Assembly (NCBI GenBank): GCA_001899005.1
Contig: MKUW01000006.1
Coordinates: forward strand, 349,034-413,033
DNA length: 64,000 nt
From: Chloroflexi bacterium 44-23
GTDB lineage: Bacteria > Chloroflexota > Anaerolineae > Anaerolineales > Anaerolineaceae
Direction: 5' to 3'
The first letter of the stretch is position 1. Every line of letters starts with the position of its first letter. The notes beneath the pieces were generated by a model. It did no database searches. It was not told the DNA's origin and saw nothing but the letters and a program-made list of their open reading frames with translations. This document shows positions 27,733 through 36,456 of this stretch, in pieces. Made by a program: the position numbers and the translations under genes.

Positions 27733-28413
27733 ATGAACAATCCTGATGTATACATCAAAATTCGCACCAAAAAGCTTGGGCTTTTGCTCTATGATGCCCG
27801 ACTATCTTCGGGAAGATCACTCCACGATAGCGCGAATTTATCGGGTGTTTCCATTGAACGTATCGCTGCCATTGAAAACGGCCTGGAACCTCCCTCATTG
27901 CCAGAGATCGAAATTTTTGCCTTTCTATACAAACTTCCTCTGGAACATTTTTGGGGAGACAAAATCCTCAGCCAGAATGAAGAGGAGAATCAGGCTGCCA
28001 AATTCCAACAATTGATGACAATCCGGCATCGTATGATCGGTACCAATATTAAGGGCATCCTCCAAGAAAAACAGATTTCTGAAGAAGAATTCGCTCGAAT
28101 GGTAGCGATCGATGGGGCCGATTTTAATGCATACCTTTTCGGTGAAAAAGAAATACCCATCCCAACCCTTGAGATTATTTCAAAAGAGTTAGGTTGTCGT
28201 ATCGAAGATTTCTTCGATACATCTGGCATCATCGGCCAATGGCGTTCTGAATTGCAAGCCGCCCAAAAAATGAAAGAAATACCCGAAGAACTGCGTGAAT
28301 TCGTCTCAAAACCGATCAATGTACCTTTTATTGAGTTGGCAATACGTCTCAGCGAGCTAAATGTCAACCGACTGCGGTCAGTCGCGGAAGGATTACTTGA
28401 GATAACCCTCTAA
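27733..28413 (+). CDS. XRE-family helix-turn-helix protein
   Basis: A 226-residue protein with a clear N-terminal Cro/CI-type HTH (about 14-70, LGLLLYDARLSSGRSLHDSA through EIEIFAFLYKLPLEHFW) and a second, more distant HTH-like repeat (about 95-155, GILQEKQISEEEFARMVAI through LEIISKELGCRIEDFF). The C-terminal part is helical. It may regulate its own transcript or the cpaF cluster. It lies five bases before the TPR gene. Confidence 0.8.
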   Translation: MNNPDVYIKIRTKKLGLLLYDARLSSGRSLHDSANLSGVSIERIAAIENGLEPPSLPEIEIFAFLYKLPLEHFWGDKILSQNEEENQAAKFQQLMTIRHRMIGTNIKGILQEKQISEEEFARMVAIDGADFNAYLFGEKEIPIPTLEIISKELGCRIEDFFDTSGIIGQWRSELQAAQKMKEIPEELREFVSKPINVPFIELAIRLSELNVNRLRSVAEGLLEITL

Positions 28414-28418
28414 AAACG

Positions 28419-28949
28419 ATGGACAAAAACAACCTTCTCAAACAGGCTCAGTCGGCATACGATAAAAAAGAATACAGGCAAGCACTTGGATTGTTCCACC
28501 AGGCAGCCGTTATAGCAGATAACGAAAACAGACCCATGGATGCAGCCGAACTTAAAAACAATGCTTCAGTTTCTGCGTTATTAGCAAAAGATTTTCAGCT
28601 CGCCCTATCACTAGCAGAGAACACTCACCAGATCTTTCTTGATGCAGGTGATTTAAAACGAGGTGGTATGGCTCTTGCTAACCAGGCTTCTGCCCTCGAT
28701 GAATTGGGAGAAAGCAGAGCTGCATTGGAGAAATTTGGTCAGGCTGCTCAATATTTACTTGAAGCCGGTGACAATGACTCACGCACATACGTATTAAAAC
28801 GCATGTCAGCCCTACAAATTAAACTGGGAAAACAATTCGAAGCGCTTGGAACGATCAATGCAGCCCTGGATAATGCTGAAACTCTATCAAGTAGTGAAAA
28901 AACGCTTAAGAAGCTTTCTAATCTGGTAATGAATTTATTACAACGCTAA
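28419..28949 (+). CDS. Tetratricopeptide-repeat protein
   Basis: A 176-residue all-helical protein made of about four TPR-type helix pairs (AQSAYDKKEYRQALGLFHQA, AAELKNNASVSALLAKDFQL, MALANQASALDELGESRAAL, LKRMSALQIKLGKQFEAL). There is no signal peptide or membrane helix. It probably binds a partner protein; the adjacent XRE regulator or GNAT enzyme are candidates by position only. Confidence 0.8.
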   Translation: MDKNNLLKQAQSAYDKKEYRQALGLFHQAAVIADNENRPMDAAELKNNASVSALLAKDFQLALSLAENTHQIFLDAGDLKRGGMALANQASALDELGESRAALEKFGQAAQYLLEAGDNDSRTYVLKRMSALQIKLGKQFEALGTINAALDNAETLSSSEKTLKKLSNLVMNLLQR

Positions 28950-28971
28950 CCTTCGACAGTTATGAAACGAT

Positions 28972-29817
28972 ATGAGTTCAAAATTTATTGTTCGTCAAGC
29001 CATTTCTGATGATTACGTGGCTCTCAGCCACTTTTTATCCTATGAGTACTTTACTCACCGCCATCTTGATTGGCGCTCAGCTTTGGATTGGCTCGGTCAA
29101 CCACCATTTGTCCTTGTCGAACAAGATGATGAAATCCTGGGCTGTTTTGCTGCTCCAAATGAAGTGCCATCGGTTGCGTGGGTGCGGCTATTCTCATGCT
29201 CCGCCAAAGTCTCTCGTAGAGATATTTGGGAACTCTGCCTTCAAAAAGCCCTACCACTTCTCCCTTCCACGGTGACTGGCATCACAGCTCTGGGCATTGA
29301 GAGCTGGTTTGATAACTTGTTGCGACAAACATCTTTCGAAATAATCCAAGAGATAGTCGTCTTCGAACGGTTGGAACAAAACCTGCCGGAGTTGCAGCAT
29401 CCTGAGGGTATATTCATCCGTCAAATGGAACCTCAGGATTTAAGAGCGCTAGTTGCTTTGGACGCGCTCTGTTTTCCTCCTTTATGGCAAATGCCGGTAG
29501 AGACCTTTCAGTTGGCTTATTTACAATCTGGTTATGCCAGTGTTATCGAATTAAATGACCAATTAATTGCCTATCAGATCACCACTGAATCACTTTCAAG
29601 CGCACACCTGGCACGTATTGCTGTCCTGCCTCAGTTCCAAAGAAGTGGTGTAGCGGCGGCCATCCTTGCCGATATGATAACCTATTTTAAAAAGAGAAAC
29701 GTTAATCGCATTACAGTGAATACCCAAAACGATAATTTAAATTCACAAGCGCTTTACAAGAAGTTTGGGTTTCAACAGGAACCTGAACGTTACCCTGTTT
29801 TCTTGTATCAATTGTAG
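28972..29817 (+). CDS. GNAT family N-acetyltransferase (two-domain)
   Basis: A 281-residue protein. The C-terminal half is a recognisable GNAT domain: IRQMEPQDLRALVALD, the acetyl-CoA loop ARIAVLPQFQRSGVAAAIL, and VNTQNDNLNSQALYKKFGF. The N-terminal half looks like a decayed GNAT-like domain (IVRQAISDDYVALSHF). The acceptor substrate is unknown. It closes the plus-strand run that began at 18396. Confidence 0.82.
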   Translation: MSSKFIVRQAISDDYVALSHFLSYEYFTHRHLDWRSALDWLGQPPFVLVEQDDEILGCFAAPNEVPSVAWVRLFSCSAKVSRRDIWELCLQKALPLLPSTVTGITALGIESWFDNLLRQTSFEIIQEIVVFERLEQNLPELQHPEGIFIRQMEPQDLRALVALDALCFPPLWQMPVETFQLAYLQSGYASVIELNDQLIAYQITTESLSSAHLARIAVLPQFQRSGVAAAILADMITYFKKRNVNRITVNTQNDNLNSQALYKKFGFQQEPERYPVFLYQL

Positions 29818-30146
29818 TGTTTATCATTTCAGCCAAGCGCTTGTTTTACAATGCATAAGCATATGCAATAATAGAAATTGAGTTTCCCTTTTTAGTGTCC
29901 TGAATTTTTATTATTAACACTCAAAATTACCGCTTTTGCTGTTTTGTTGGAAACTCAGGTAGGACTAAACTTAAGCGCCCCATCCAATGGGTCTGCCAGT
30001 TTATGCGCGTAAAGTTTTCACCGAATTGAAATTTTCTATCATAAAATTGAAAATCCACTAAAAGCTCTGAACTCTCCTAAATTTATTGACAATGCCCCGT
30101 TAGTATGTGAAAATTCTGAAAACACATTCAGATAGGATTATTTCTC
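29818..30146. other. AT-rich intergenic region
   Basis: About 330 AT-rich bases without coding sequence. It contains a small inverted repeat TGCATA/TATGCA at 29852-29867 and a TTGACA box near the right end, listed separately. I see no ribosomal RNA, tRNA or clear riboswitch fold. Confidence 0.5.
30086..30114 (+). promoter_or_regulatory. Candidate promoter of the DsbA-like gene
   Basis: A consensus TTGACA (30086-30091) is followed after 17 bases by a weak -10, GAAAAT. It lies about 35 bases before the next start codon. The AGGA ribosome site is downstream of it. Confidence 0.45.
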
Positions 30147-30827
30147 ATGGGAAAAAGACAGGAAATTCGTAAACGCAGAAATCAAAAAGTTGCAAGGCAG
30201 CAGCGCATGGTTTTGGCAATTGTATTGATCTTTGCCATTGTAATAACCGCCATCATCGTTATTCAGTCGCTAAAACCTGTAGGCGAAATAAAACCGCTGG
30301 TAGCACACAACCGTGCCCAAACTGAAGGGCTTACCATGGGTGATCCAAATGCACCGATTACCGTTGAGGAGTTCTCGGATTTTCAATGCGTAGCCTGTTC
30401 ACAATGGTGGCAGGGATATGAGCAAGATTTCATTGATAAATACGTGGCAACCGACAAAGTATATTATATTTATAGACCTTTCAGCTTCATCGGTCCTGAA
30501 TCATTAAGAGCAGCTGAAGCAGCTTATTGTGCCAACGATCAAGGAGAGTTTTGGCCGTATCATGACATGCTTTTTTCCAATTGGAACGGCGAAAATGTGG
30601 GCAATTTTTCCGATGATCGCTTGATTGCTTTTGGCACCAGCATTGGTCTCAATGAAAAAGAATTCAAGGCTTGTCTTTCAAGCAATAAATATGAAAGCGA
30701 AGTCAAACAAGGTGTCGTATATGGAAACCAGAAAGGGCTTCAAGGAACACCCAGTTTCCTTATTAATGATCAAAAATTGGTAAATGCAGGTGAACTTTAT
30801 TCGACGCTGGATGCAATCATTAAATAA
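30147..30827 (+). CDS. DsbA/thioredoxin-fold thiol-disulfide oxidoreductase, membrane anchored
   Basis: A 226-residue protein with a basic N-terminus, one membrane helix (about 21-41) and an external DsbA-type thioredoxin domain. The redox site is CVAC (Cys81, Cys84) within EEFSDFQCVACSQWW. The cis-proline segment GTPSFLIND lies near the end. It should act on secreted proteins at the outer face of the membrane, forming or exchanging disulfides. No VKOR or DsbB partner is nearby. Confidence 0.88.
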   Translation: MGKRQEIRKRRNQKVARQQRMVLAIVLIFAIVITAIIVIQSLKPVGEIKPLVAHNRAQTEGLTMGDPNAPITVEEFSDFQCVACSQWWQGYEQDFIDKYVATDKVYYIYRPFSFIGPESLRAAEAAYCANDQGEFWPYHDMLFSNWNGENVGNFSDDRLIAFGTSIGLNEKEFKACLSSNKYESEVKQGVVYGNQKGLQGTPSFLINDQKLVNAGELYSTLDAIIK

Positions 30828-30857
30828 TAATTTTGAATCATTTTTATTTACGGGCAA

Positions 30858-30895
30858 AGTGTTTATAGGCGGGTGATCGCTCGCCTAAAAACACT
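30858..30895. terminator. Hairpin between convergent genes
   Basis: A 14-bp stem with one mismatch (30858-30871 and 30882-30895, core TAGGCG/CGCCTA) lies between the DsbA-like and DUF554 genes. No clear T run follows, so termination is plausible but not certain. Confidence 0.5.
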
Positions 30896-30931
30896 CTTCA
30901 ACCCTGTTTTGTTGAAAAGATACAAAATTAC

Positions 30932-31639
30932 TCAGTAAATACCCAGGAATTTAAAAGCTAAGACAACCAGGGGCACAACCAGGAATCCGGGCAAAAAATT
31001 AGCAACCCGGATTTTCCGGATTTCCAATAAGCTGCTGATCGCCAAACCAGCTAACATGACGCCTCCAATTGCATTGACTTCAATGAGTATATCTCCGGTC
31101 AGTATGTTTTGAAGCGAACCTGCCAGCAACGTGATCGCACCCTGATAGATAAAAACAACTACACTCGAAAATAATACACCAAACCCCAAACTGGAGGCAA
31201 AGGCAATTGAACTGATTCCATCGATGATCGCTTTAATCGCGAGGACATTGAAATCACCTGTCAGTCCATCTTGCAATGATCCCAAGATCGCCATCGGACC
31301 AATACTAAAGAGTAAAGAGGTCGTTAAGAATCCCTTAATGAACCTACTGCTATCCGTGAGGTTGCGATTGTTAAACTTCTTTTCCAACCAGATTCCAATA
31401 TTATTTAACCCTTCTTCCAGTCGCCACCACTCACCGAGCAATATTCCTATGACAAGACTTATTAAAACTGCCATCGCGTTTTTGGTATCAAAGAACAATC
31501 TGACCCCATATAGAAAAGTGAATAAGCCCAGGCCATTCATCAACGACGAGCGAACCCGTTCAGACAGGCGATTTCCAAGGATTAAACCCATTCCACCACC
31601 CAAAAGGATGGCAGCAAAGTTAATAATCGTCCCAACCAT
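30932..31639 (-). CDS. DUF554 family membrane protein
   Basis: A 235-residue integral membrane protein with six or seven helices and the DUF554 (YdfK-like) N-terminus GTIINFAAILLGGGMGLILG. The second half shows the conserved AIKAIIDGISSIAFASSLGFGVLFS. The function is unproven; a transporter or channel role has been suggested for the family. It starts three bases after the adenosyltransferase gene and is the last gene of this minus-strand operon. Confidence 0.87.
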   Translation of the reverse strand: MVGTIINFAAILLGGGMGLILGNRLSERVRSSLMNGLGLFTFLYGVRLFFDTKNAMAVLISLVIGILLGEWWRLEEGLNNIGIWLEKKFNNRNLTDSSRFIKGFLTTSLLFSIGPMAILGSLQDGLTGDFNVLAIKAIIDGISSIAFASSLGFGVLFSSVVVFIYQGAITLLAGSLQNILTGDILIEVNAIGGVMLAGLAISSLLEIRKIRVANFLPGFLVVPLVVLAFKFLGIY

Positions 31640-31642
31640 GTT

Positions 31643-32188
31643 CTATTTCACCAGTGTCTGTTTTTCGTTATTATTTATTTTATTCTCAAATAATTCCATG
31701 ACAAAACATAAAGAAGAAAGGCGGTTAAGGAAAACAAGCAAGTATTGATTAACCAATTCTTTTTTGGAAATCATTTCAGCTACTCGCCGCTCGGCTCTTC
31801 GGATAATTGTCCTTGCCAGGGATAAGAACGCTCCACTTCGCGTATCACCTGGAATGATAAATTGGTTCGGTATTTCCACTTCGCCTGAAAAGTCACTGAT
31901 CAAACTTTCAACCCACGTAACAGAGCTATTATCAATGCTGGAAAATTGGTCTGCATTTTCCGATGTTGCTGCAACCTCAGCCATCAGCTGATAGAGCTTT
32001 TTTTGAATTGCAAGGATTGTTTCCTGCACAAGCGTTGAACTGGAATGGCTGCGCACAACGCCCAGGATTGCATTGGTTTCGTCCAGGCTTCCAATCGTTT
32101 CAATCCTCAGGCTATATTTTGTTGTTCGTTCCTTTCCAAGCAAGCCTGTTTCACCCTGGTCCCCTGCACGGGTATAAAAATCGGACAT
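31643..32188 (-). CDS. Cob(I)yrinic acid a,c-diamide adenosyltransferase, PduO type
   Basis: A 181-residue trimeric-type ATR. The ATP site FYTRAGDQGETGLLG is at the N-terminus, IGSLDETNAILG follows, and the arginine-rich ARTIIRRAERRVAEM and FLNRLSSLCFVM lie in the C-terminal half. It makes adenosylcobalamin from reduced cobalamin and ATP. An AAGGAG site precedes the ATG. It lies 12 bases after a hypothetical gene and three before DUF554, and no other cobalamin gene is near. Confidence 0.9.
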   Translation of the reverse strand: MSDFYTRAGDQGETGLLGKERTTKYSLRIETIGSLDETNAILGVVRSHSSSTLVQETILAIQKKLYQLMAEVAATSENADQFSSIDNSSVTWVESLISDFSGEVEIPNQFIIPGDTRSGAFLSLARTIIRRAERRVAEMISKKELVNQYLLVFLNRLSSLCFVMELFENKINNNEKQTLVK

Positions 32189-32200
32189 AAAATCTCCTTA

Positions 32201-32776
32201 TTATTCCAGTGTTCTGTAAAGGAACCAAAACCTTTCACTCGGGAATGCGTCCTTAATTTCCTTGGACCAGATAAAGAGCGAGGAAATACTGTTAACTTTT
32301 AACACTTGATCCAAGGCAGTTAAGCCGGATTTTTCCTCTGTTTGCTGCAAGTCACCAGCTGACTCTTCTAAAAATGAAAGCATCAAACGCACCTGTACTT
32401 CGTTTTTGTATTCCGCATTGGAGATGGAGTGAGAGCGGATCTCCCTGACTACACGCTGCCATTGACGTAAACGTACATCAAATTCGAGTGCTGCTTTTTT
32501 CGACCAGTTGCTTTTCCACTGGTTTTTAAGTGCCTGGATTCTAGCAAGACCCTCTGCAACAGTGGATTGAATTTGAGGATCATTGCTGCTGTAAAATTCC
32601 AGCAAGTAAATAGAGATCTCTAACCTGCCGGCACTTAAACGTGGGTTGAATCGCGGCGAAATATTATCTTCGCGCATAAAAGAAAGTGGCCAATAAATTT
32701 CATTCGAAAAAAGAAATGGCTCAAATTCGTGGATCGCAGATTTGACGAATGCCCATTCATCCCGCCATTCCCACAT
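32201..32776 (-). CDS. Hypothetical helical protein
   Basis: A 191-residue protein of unknown family. It is soluble, tryptophan-rich at the N-terminus (MWEWRDEW) and mostly helical, with a long charged stretch around 70-130. The start at 32776 overlaps the stop of the solute-binding-protein gene by one base (TAATG) and has GAGGTGA upstream; a longer reading from 32848 would lie inside the neighbour and is unlikely. The coupling suggests a job tied to that transporter protein or to the adenosyltransferase that follows. Confidence 0.65.
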   Translation of the reverse strand: MWEWRDEWAFVKSAIHEFEPFLFSNEIYWPLSFMREDNISPRFNPRLSAGRLEISIYLLEFYSSNDPQIQSTVAEGLARIQALKNQWKSNWSKKAALEFDVRLRQWQRVVREIRSHSISNAEYKNEVQVRLMLSFLEESAGDLQQTEEKSGLTALDQVLKVNSISSLFIWSKEIKDAFPSERFWFLYRTLE

Positions 32777-34479
32777 TACTTCACCTCGGGTGTTCCCACA
32801 ATGATTGTTTGAGTGGGTACGTTTTTCTGAGGACCGGTAAGAAACCATTTGGTAATTGTCATGAAACGATCACTGCTATTAAAAAGAGGACCGATTTGTA
32901 CCCCATTGACTTGCTTTGAGATGGCATAGTTATAGACCGGATAGAAAAGTGGTAAGGCTGGTAATTCTTCATCGAACACGATTTGAAAATTTCGATAAAG
33001 AAGCGCCCTTGCATTAAGATCGGGCGTTACACGCGCCTGTTCCAAATAATCACTGGCAACAGCATTATCCCATTGCGAATAATCCTGCCCTCCAGTTGCT
33101 TGTACCTGGTCCCAGAACGGATAGGGGTCTGGATCAGGTGTATTGGCCAGATTTTGATCAACCAAGACTGCTTGAAAATCACGCGTTTCAAGATGGTTTT
33201 GAATTAAATCCTGATAAGCCACAGCCCGAATCTCAACTGCCGCGCCTAATTTTTCCCAATCAAGCTGAATTAACTCGGCAATCTTGCGATGTTCTTCATC
33301 ATCCGGGTAGAGCAACTCAAAACTTAATGGCAGCCCTTCTTTACTGCGCACTGTTTCCTGCTCTCCGCTAACGACGTAGCCATTATTTTTAAGGGTCTCA
33401 ATCGCTGATTCCGAATTAAAAGGAATTGTTTTTAGGCCGTCATAATATGCCCAAGTATCTGGCAGTATGGGGCCATCCGCAATAATGGCCTGGCCACCCA
33501 ACACGCGGTCAATTATTTTCTGACGGTTAAGGCCTTCCATAAACGCCTTGCGTATCTCACGATCCTGAAAGAAAGCGACATCTGCATTTTTGAGGTTAAA
33601 TAAAATCATAGTCAGACGCGGTTCACGTGCCGAGAAAAGTGACAACTGTGGGTCAATTAAGACATCCGGTAAAACGGATCGATCAACTGAACTGATGCCC
33701 TGCACTTGTCCGGCCTTGAGAGCTGCATAAGCACTTGCTGAACTATCGAAATATCTAAAAACGATCTGGTCAATAAATGGTGCGCCCCCGTAATATGTTT
33801 CATTGGCATTTAAGACCACACCTTTGATTTGATTATCTTCCACGACCAAACCACCAAAGCGATAAGGACCGCTGCCAACTGGCTGCATGTTGAAAGAAGA
33901 ATCAATCAAATCAACAAAGCTTAGCCCTCCTAACAGGTGAGAAGGCAGAATCCCAAAGGAGAGATAATCGAGAAATGGCGCAAAGGGTTCTGGCAGACTG
34001 AACTGAATTGTATCTTCAGACAGTTCTTTGACATCAATTTCCTGCCAAAATTTACGAATATCCTCCGGCACTACTCCATCACCTTCACGCAGCATATTTA
34101 TCGTGAAGATAATATCTTCGCTAACTACCGGTTGGCCATCCTGCCATTTAGCGTCCGGACGTAAACTGAAATTATATATAGTGCCATCTTGAGAAACAAA
34201 CCAGGATTCTGCCAAATCCCCCTGTGGGATTCCTAATTCTTTAAAAGTAATCAGACTGCTATAAATCAATCGATCAACATCTTGATCAGATGAATTGTAA
34301 AAGCCAAGAACAGGGTTGAGTCTTTGAAATCCCCCAACCAATGCTTCCACATATACGCCGCCTTGTTCAGGTTCGGGTGCAATAACCGGAGTGTTTTCAG
34401 GTTGTTCACTAATTAAGAGAATTCCGACAACAAGACCAGTCAAAAAAATGATAAGTAACTGCCAACGTAATTTTTTCAT
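32776..34479 (-). CDS. ABC transporter substrate-binding protein, oligopeptide family 5
   Basis: A 567-residue solute-binding protein of the SBP_bac_5 (DppA/OppA) class. It shows the N-terminal pattern GGVYVEALVGGFQRLNPVLG, LAESWFVSQDGTIYNFSLRP and DGQPVVSEDIIFTINML, and a DPDPYPFWD segment in the C-terminal part. A hydrophobic segment (about 8-24) anchors it. There is no lipobox cysteine, so it is probably a signal anchor rather than a lipoprotein. No permease or ATPase genes follow. The ligand is unknown. Confidence 0.88.
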   Translation of the reverse strand: MKKLRWQLLIIFLTGLVVGILLISEQPENTPVIAPEPEQGGVYVEALVGGFQRLNPVLGFYNSSDQDVDRLIYSSLITFKELGIPQGDLAESWFVSQDGTIYNFSLRPDAKWQDGQPVVSEDIIFTINMLREGDGVVPEDIRKFWQEIDVKELSEDTIQFSLPEPFAPFLDYLSFGILPSHLLGGLSFVDLIDSSFNMQPVGSGPYRFGGLVVEDNQIKGVVLNANETYYGGAPFIDQIVFRYFDSSASAYAALKAGQVQGISSVDRSVLPDVLIDPQLSLFSAREPRLTMILFNLKNADVAFFQDREIRKAFMEGLNRQKIIDRVLGGQAIIADGPILPDTWAYYDGLKTIPFNSESAIETLKNNGYVVSGEQETVRSKEGLPLSFELLYPDDEEHRKIAELIQLDWEKLGAAVEIRAVAYQDLIQNHLETRDFQAVLVDQNLANTPDPDPYPFWDQVQATGGQDYSQWDNAVASDYLEQARVTPDLNARALLYRNFQIVFDEELPALPLFYPVYNYAISKQVNGVQIGPLFNSSDRFMTITKWFLTGPQKNVPTQTIIVGTPEVK

Positions 34480-34497
34480 AGTTTCAGGATATCAAAA

Positions 34498-34530
34498 CGG
34501 GCGACCATCACAATTTTAATGAATCGCCCG
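34498..34530 (-). terminator. Terminator of secG
   Basis: On the minus strand the stem CGGGCGA/TCGCCCG (34530-34524 and 34504-34498) with a 19-base loop is followed by TTTTGAT. It lies 39 bases beyond the secG stop and just before the solute-binding-protein gene. Confidence 0.55.
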
Positions 34531-34568
34531 GATGGTTTTTTAATTCTAACAGCAATAAGGATAATCTG

Positions 34569-34793
34569 TTAATTTCGAATGATGACGGCAATTAGCGTTA
34601 ATGTAAAGAATAAGACACTTAAACCGATAGTAATATAAAAGAGGGTTTTCTCAATTCCCCGTCTGGCTGTAAAAACACTGCTGGAATCAGCACCGGTAAG
34701 CCCGCCTAATCCAACGCCTTTATTTTGAAGAATTACACTGGCGATCAATGAGATAGACGTTATAATTAATGCAATGTTTACATATGTAATCAT
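34569..34793 (-). CDS. secG: Preprotein translocase subunit SecG
   Basis: A 74-residue protein with two membrane helices (about 3-22 and 50-71) joined by the SecG loop LQNKGVGLGGLTG. It is the auxiliary SecYEG subunit in protein export. Its length fits the family. A GGAGG-like sequence precedes the ATG. It is monocistronic by the terminator that follows and diverges from the PHP gene. Confidence 0.92.
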   Translation of the reverse strand: MITYVNIALIITSISLIASVILQNKGVGLGGLTGADSSSVFTARRGIEKTLFYITIGLSVLFFTLTLIAVIIRN

Positions 34794-34815
34794 GCTTTTC
34801 CTCCAATCAGATTTA

Positions 34816-34832
34816 CAGGTTTATAAAACCTG
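34816..34832. repeat. Perfect inverted repeat between secG and the PHP gene
   Basis: CAGGTTT-ATA-AAACCTG, a 7-bp palindrome with a 3-base centre, lies in the 88-base divergent promoter region. It could be an operator or contain a -10 (TATAAA). The plus-strand TATTAT at 34847-34852 is a likely -10 for the PHP gene. Confidence 0.4.
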
Positions 34833-34881
34833 ACTTAAGCAGCCCGTATTATACCGTTTACAAGTGAGAATCGTCAACCAC

Positions 34882-35961
34882 ATGATGAAAGAATTGGTCG
34901 TTAACCTTCACATCCACAGTAATTATTCGGATGGCAGCGGGACACATGAAGAAATTGCAAAAGCCGCTCAACAGGCTGGACTGGACGTAGTTATCGTCAC
35001 CGATCATAACGTTCTGATCCAATCCGTTGATAGGGTCTACAAGAATGGCGATCATACGATGCTTTTCATGACAGGCGAGGAAATTCACGACCGTAATCGT
35101 CAGCCCTTAAAAAATCATTTGTTGGCCATTGGACATACAACTGAACTTAGCAACTTCGCCAAAGATCCGCAATTACTAATTGATAAAGCACGCCAGGCGG
35201 GTGCTTTAACTTTTATAGCTCATCCGTATGAAGATGAATTGCAATTAATAGGAGAACCGGATATCTCCTGGGTTGATTGGCAAGTAGAACATTATCATGG
35301 CATTGAAATTTGGAATCACCTGAGCGAATTAAAAAGTGTCTCGCCCAATTGGGGAAAGCTTTTATTAAACGTCTTCTTTCCCCATCTTTATTCAAAAGGA
35401 CCCAACCCAAAGACTTTGCAAAAATGGGATTCTCTGTCACGTCCGAATCGAAAAATTATGGCCATTGGGGGCAGTGATTCGCACGCATTAATTATTAAAA
35501 AATCATTCTTTAAAAAAATTGTTTTCCCTTATATTTTTCATTTTCAGTGCGTCAATAACCATCTCCTTGTTCCAAACGAGTTAAGCGGCAATCTTCTCAG
35601 TGACAGACAAATGGTTCTGGATGCATTGCGACAAGGGCATTCTTTTGTGGGCTATGATTTACCGGCCTGTACAAAAGGGTTTCGCTTTACAGCCCAAGGT
35701 AATTCACAGGATGCAATTATGGGAGATAGTATTGCTTTGGATACCAGCGTTACCTTGCAAATACGCCTGCCCCACCGGGCGGACTGCCGGCTTTTATGGA
35801 ATGGAAAAGTGATTAAACAATGGCAGTCCCAGGAAATTTGTTCCTTAACAGTCAATGAAGCCGGAGTATATCGGGTGGAATGCAGCATTCAATACCTGGG
35901 TCAATCCAGAGGTTGGATATTCAGTAATCCTATCTATGTAATAAACAAAGACAATCTGTAA
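34882..35961 (+). CDS. PHP-domain metal-dependent phosphoesterase
   Basis: A PHP protein of about 359 residues with the metal motifs NLHIHSNYSDG near the start, VTDHNVL, IAHPYED and GGSDSHAL. The C-terminal part (about 260-359) is beta-rich and may be a small Ig-like domain. It probably hydrolyses a phosphoester; the substrate is unknown. I chose ATG 34882 because the family normally starts a few residues before NLHIH; GTG 34864 is in frame and possible. Five bases separate it from the ybaK-like gene. Confidence 0.8.
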   Translation: MMKELVVNLHIHSNYSDGSGTHEEIAKAAQQAGLDVVIVTDHNVLIQSVDRVYKNGDHTMLFMTGEEIHDRNRQPLKNHLLAIGHTTELSNFAKDPQLLIDKARQAGALTFIAHPYEDELQLIGEPDISWVDWQVEHYHGIEIWNHLSELKSVSPNWGKLLLNVFFPHLYSKGPNPKTLQKWDSLSRPNRKIMAIGGSDSHALIIKKSFFKKIVFPYIFHFQCVNNHLLVPNELSGNLLSDRQMVLDALRQGHSFVGYDLPACTKGFRFTAQGNSQDAIMGDSIALDTSVTLQIRLPHRADCRLLWNGKVIKQWQSQEICSLTVNEAGVYRVECSIQYLGQSRGWIFSNPIYVINKDNL

Positions 35962-35966
35962 ATAAA

Positions 35967-36446
35967 ATGGCAGGCAATAACGTCACGCGGTTTTTAGTTG
36001 CTAATAAAGTTGAATTCGAACTTTATGAACTACCCAAAGAAAAACTGGGGGCAGAAAAAACTGCAGAATTACTCCAGGTTCCCATTTGGATTGTTTATAA
36101 GACAATCGTCGTTAAACGAACACATTCGGGCAAACCAATTCTCGCCATAATACCTGGAGATCGATCTGTTGACCTAAAGCTTTTAGCGCAGGCAATAAAC
36201 GAGAAAAAACTACTCCTACCAACCGAAGAAGCGGCTGAAGAATTGACCGGTTTGCAGGCTGGTGGTATCTCTCCATTGGCTCTTATTAACCGTGGTTTTC
36301 AAATAGTGTTGGATGAGACAGCTTTAAAATTGAAGGCTATTCATATATCTGCGGGCGAACGCGGATTAAATCTTAAGATATCTCCACTCAGCCTGATCGC
36401 TCTGACCAAAGCGCGGATTGCTCCAATTAGCTTGGTTAAAGTTTGA
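35967..36446 (+). CDS. ybaK: Cys-tRNA(Pro)/prolyl-editing deacylase, YbaK/EbsC type
   Basis: A 159-residue YbaK-fold protein. The N-terminal VTRFLVANKVEFELYEL, the strand KTIVVKRTHSGKPILAIIPGD and the glycine segment LQAGGISPLAL match the family. It clears mis-charged Cys-tRNA(Pro) in trans. The usual GGxSPxG loop is slightly altered (AGGISPLAL), so specificity may differ. It follows the PHP gene closely and converges on rtcB with a 10-base gap. Confidence 0.88.
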   Translation: MAGNNVTRFLVANKVEFELYELPKEKLGAEKTAELLQVPIWIVYKTIVVKRTHSGKPILAIIPGDRSVDLKLLAQAINEKKLLLPTEEAAEELTGLQAGGISPLALINRGFQIVLDETALKLKAIHISAGERGLNLKISPLSLIALTKARIAPISLVKV

Positions 36447-36456
36447 ACAAGGTTTA

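Noticed and set aside
32776..32848. Longer start for the 32201 hypothetical gene
   Set aside because: The extra 24 codons lie inside the SBP gene; the TAATG overlap with GAGGTGA upstream explains the shorter start better.
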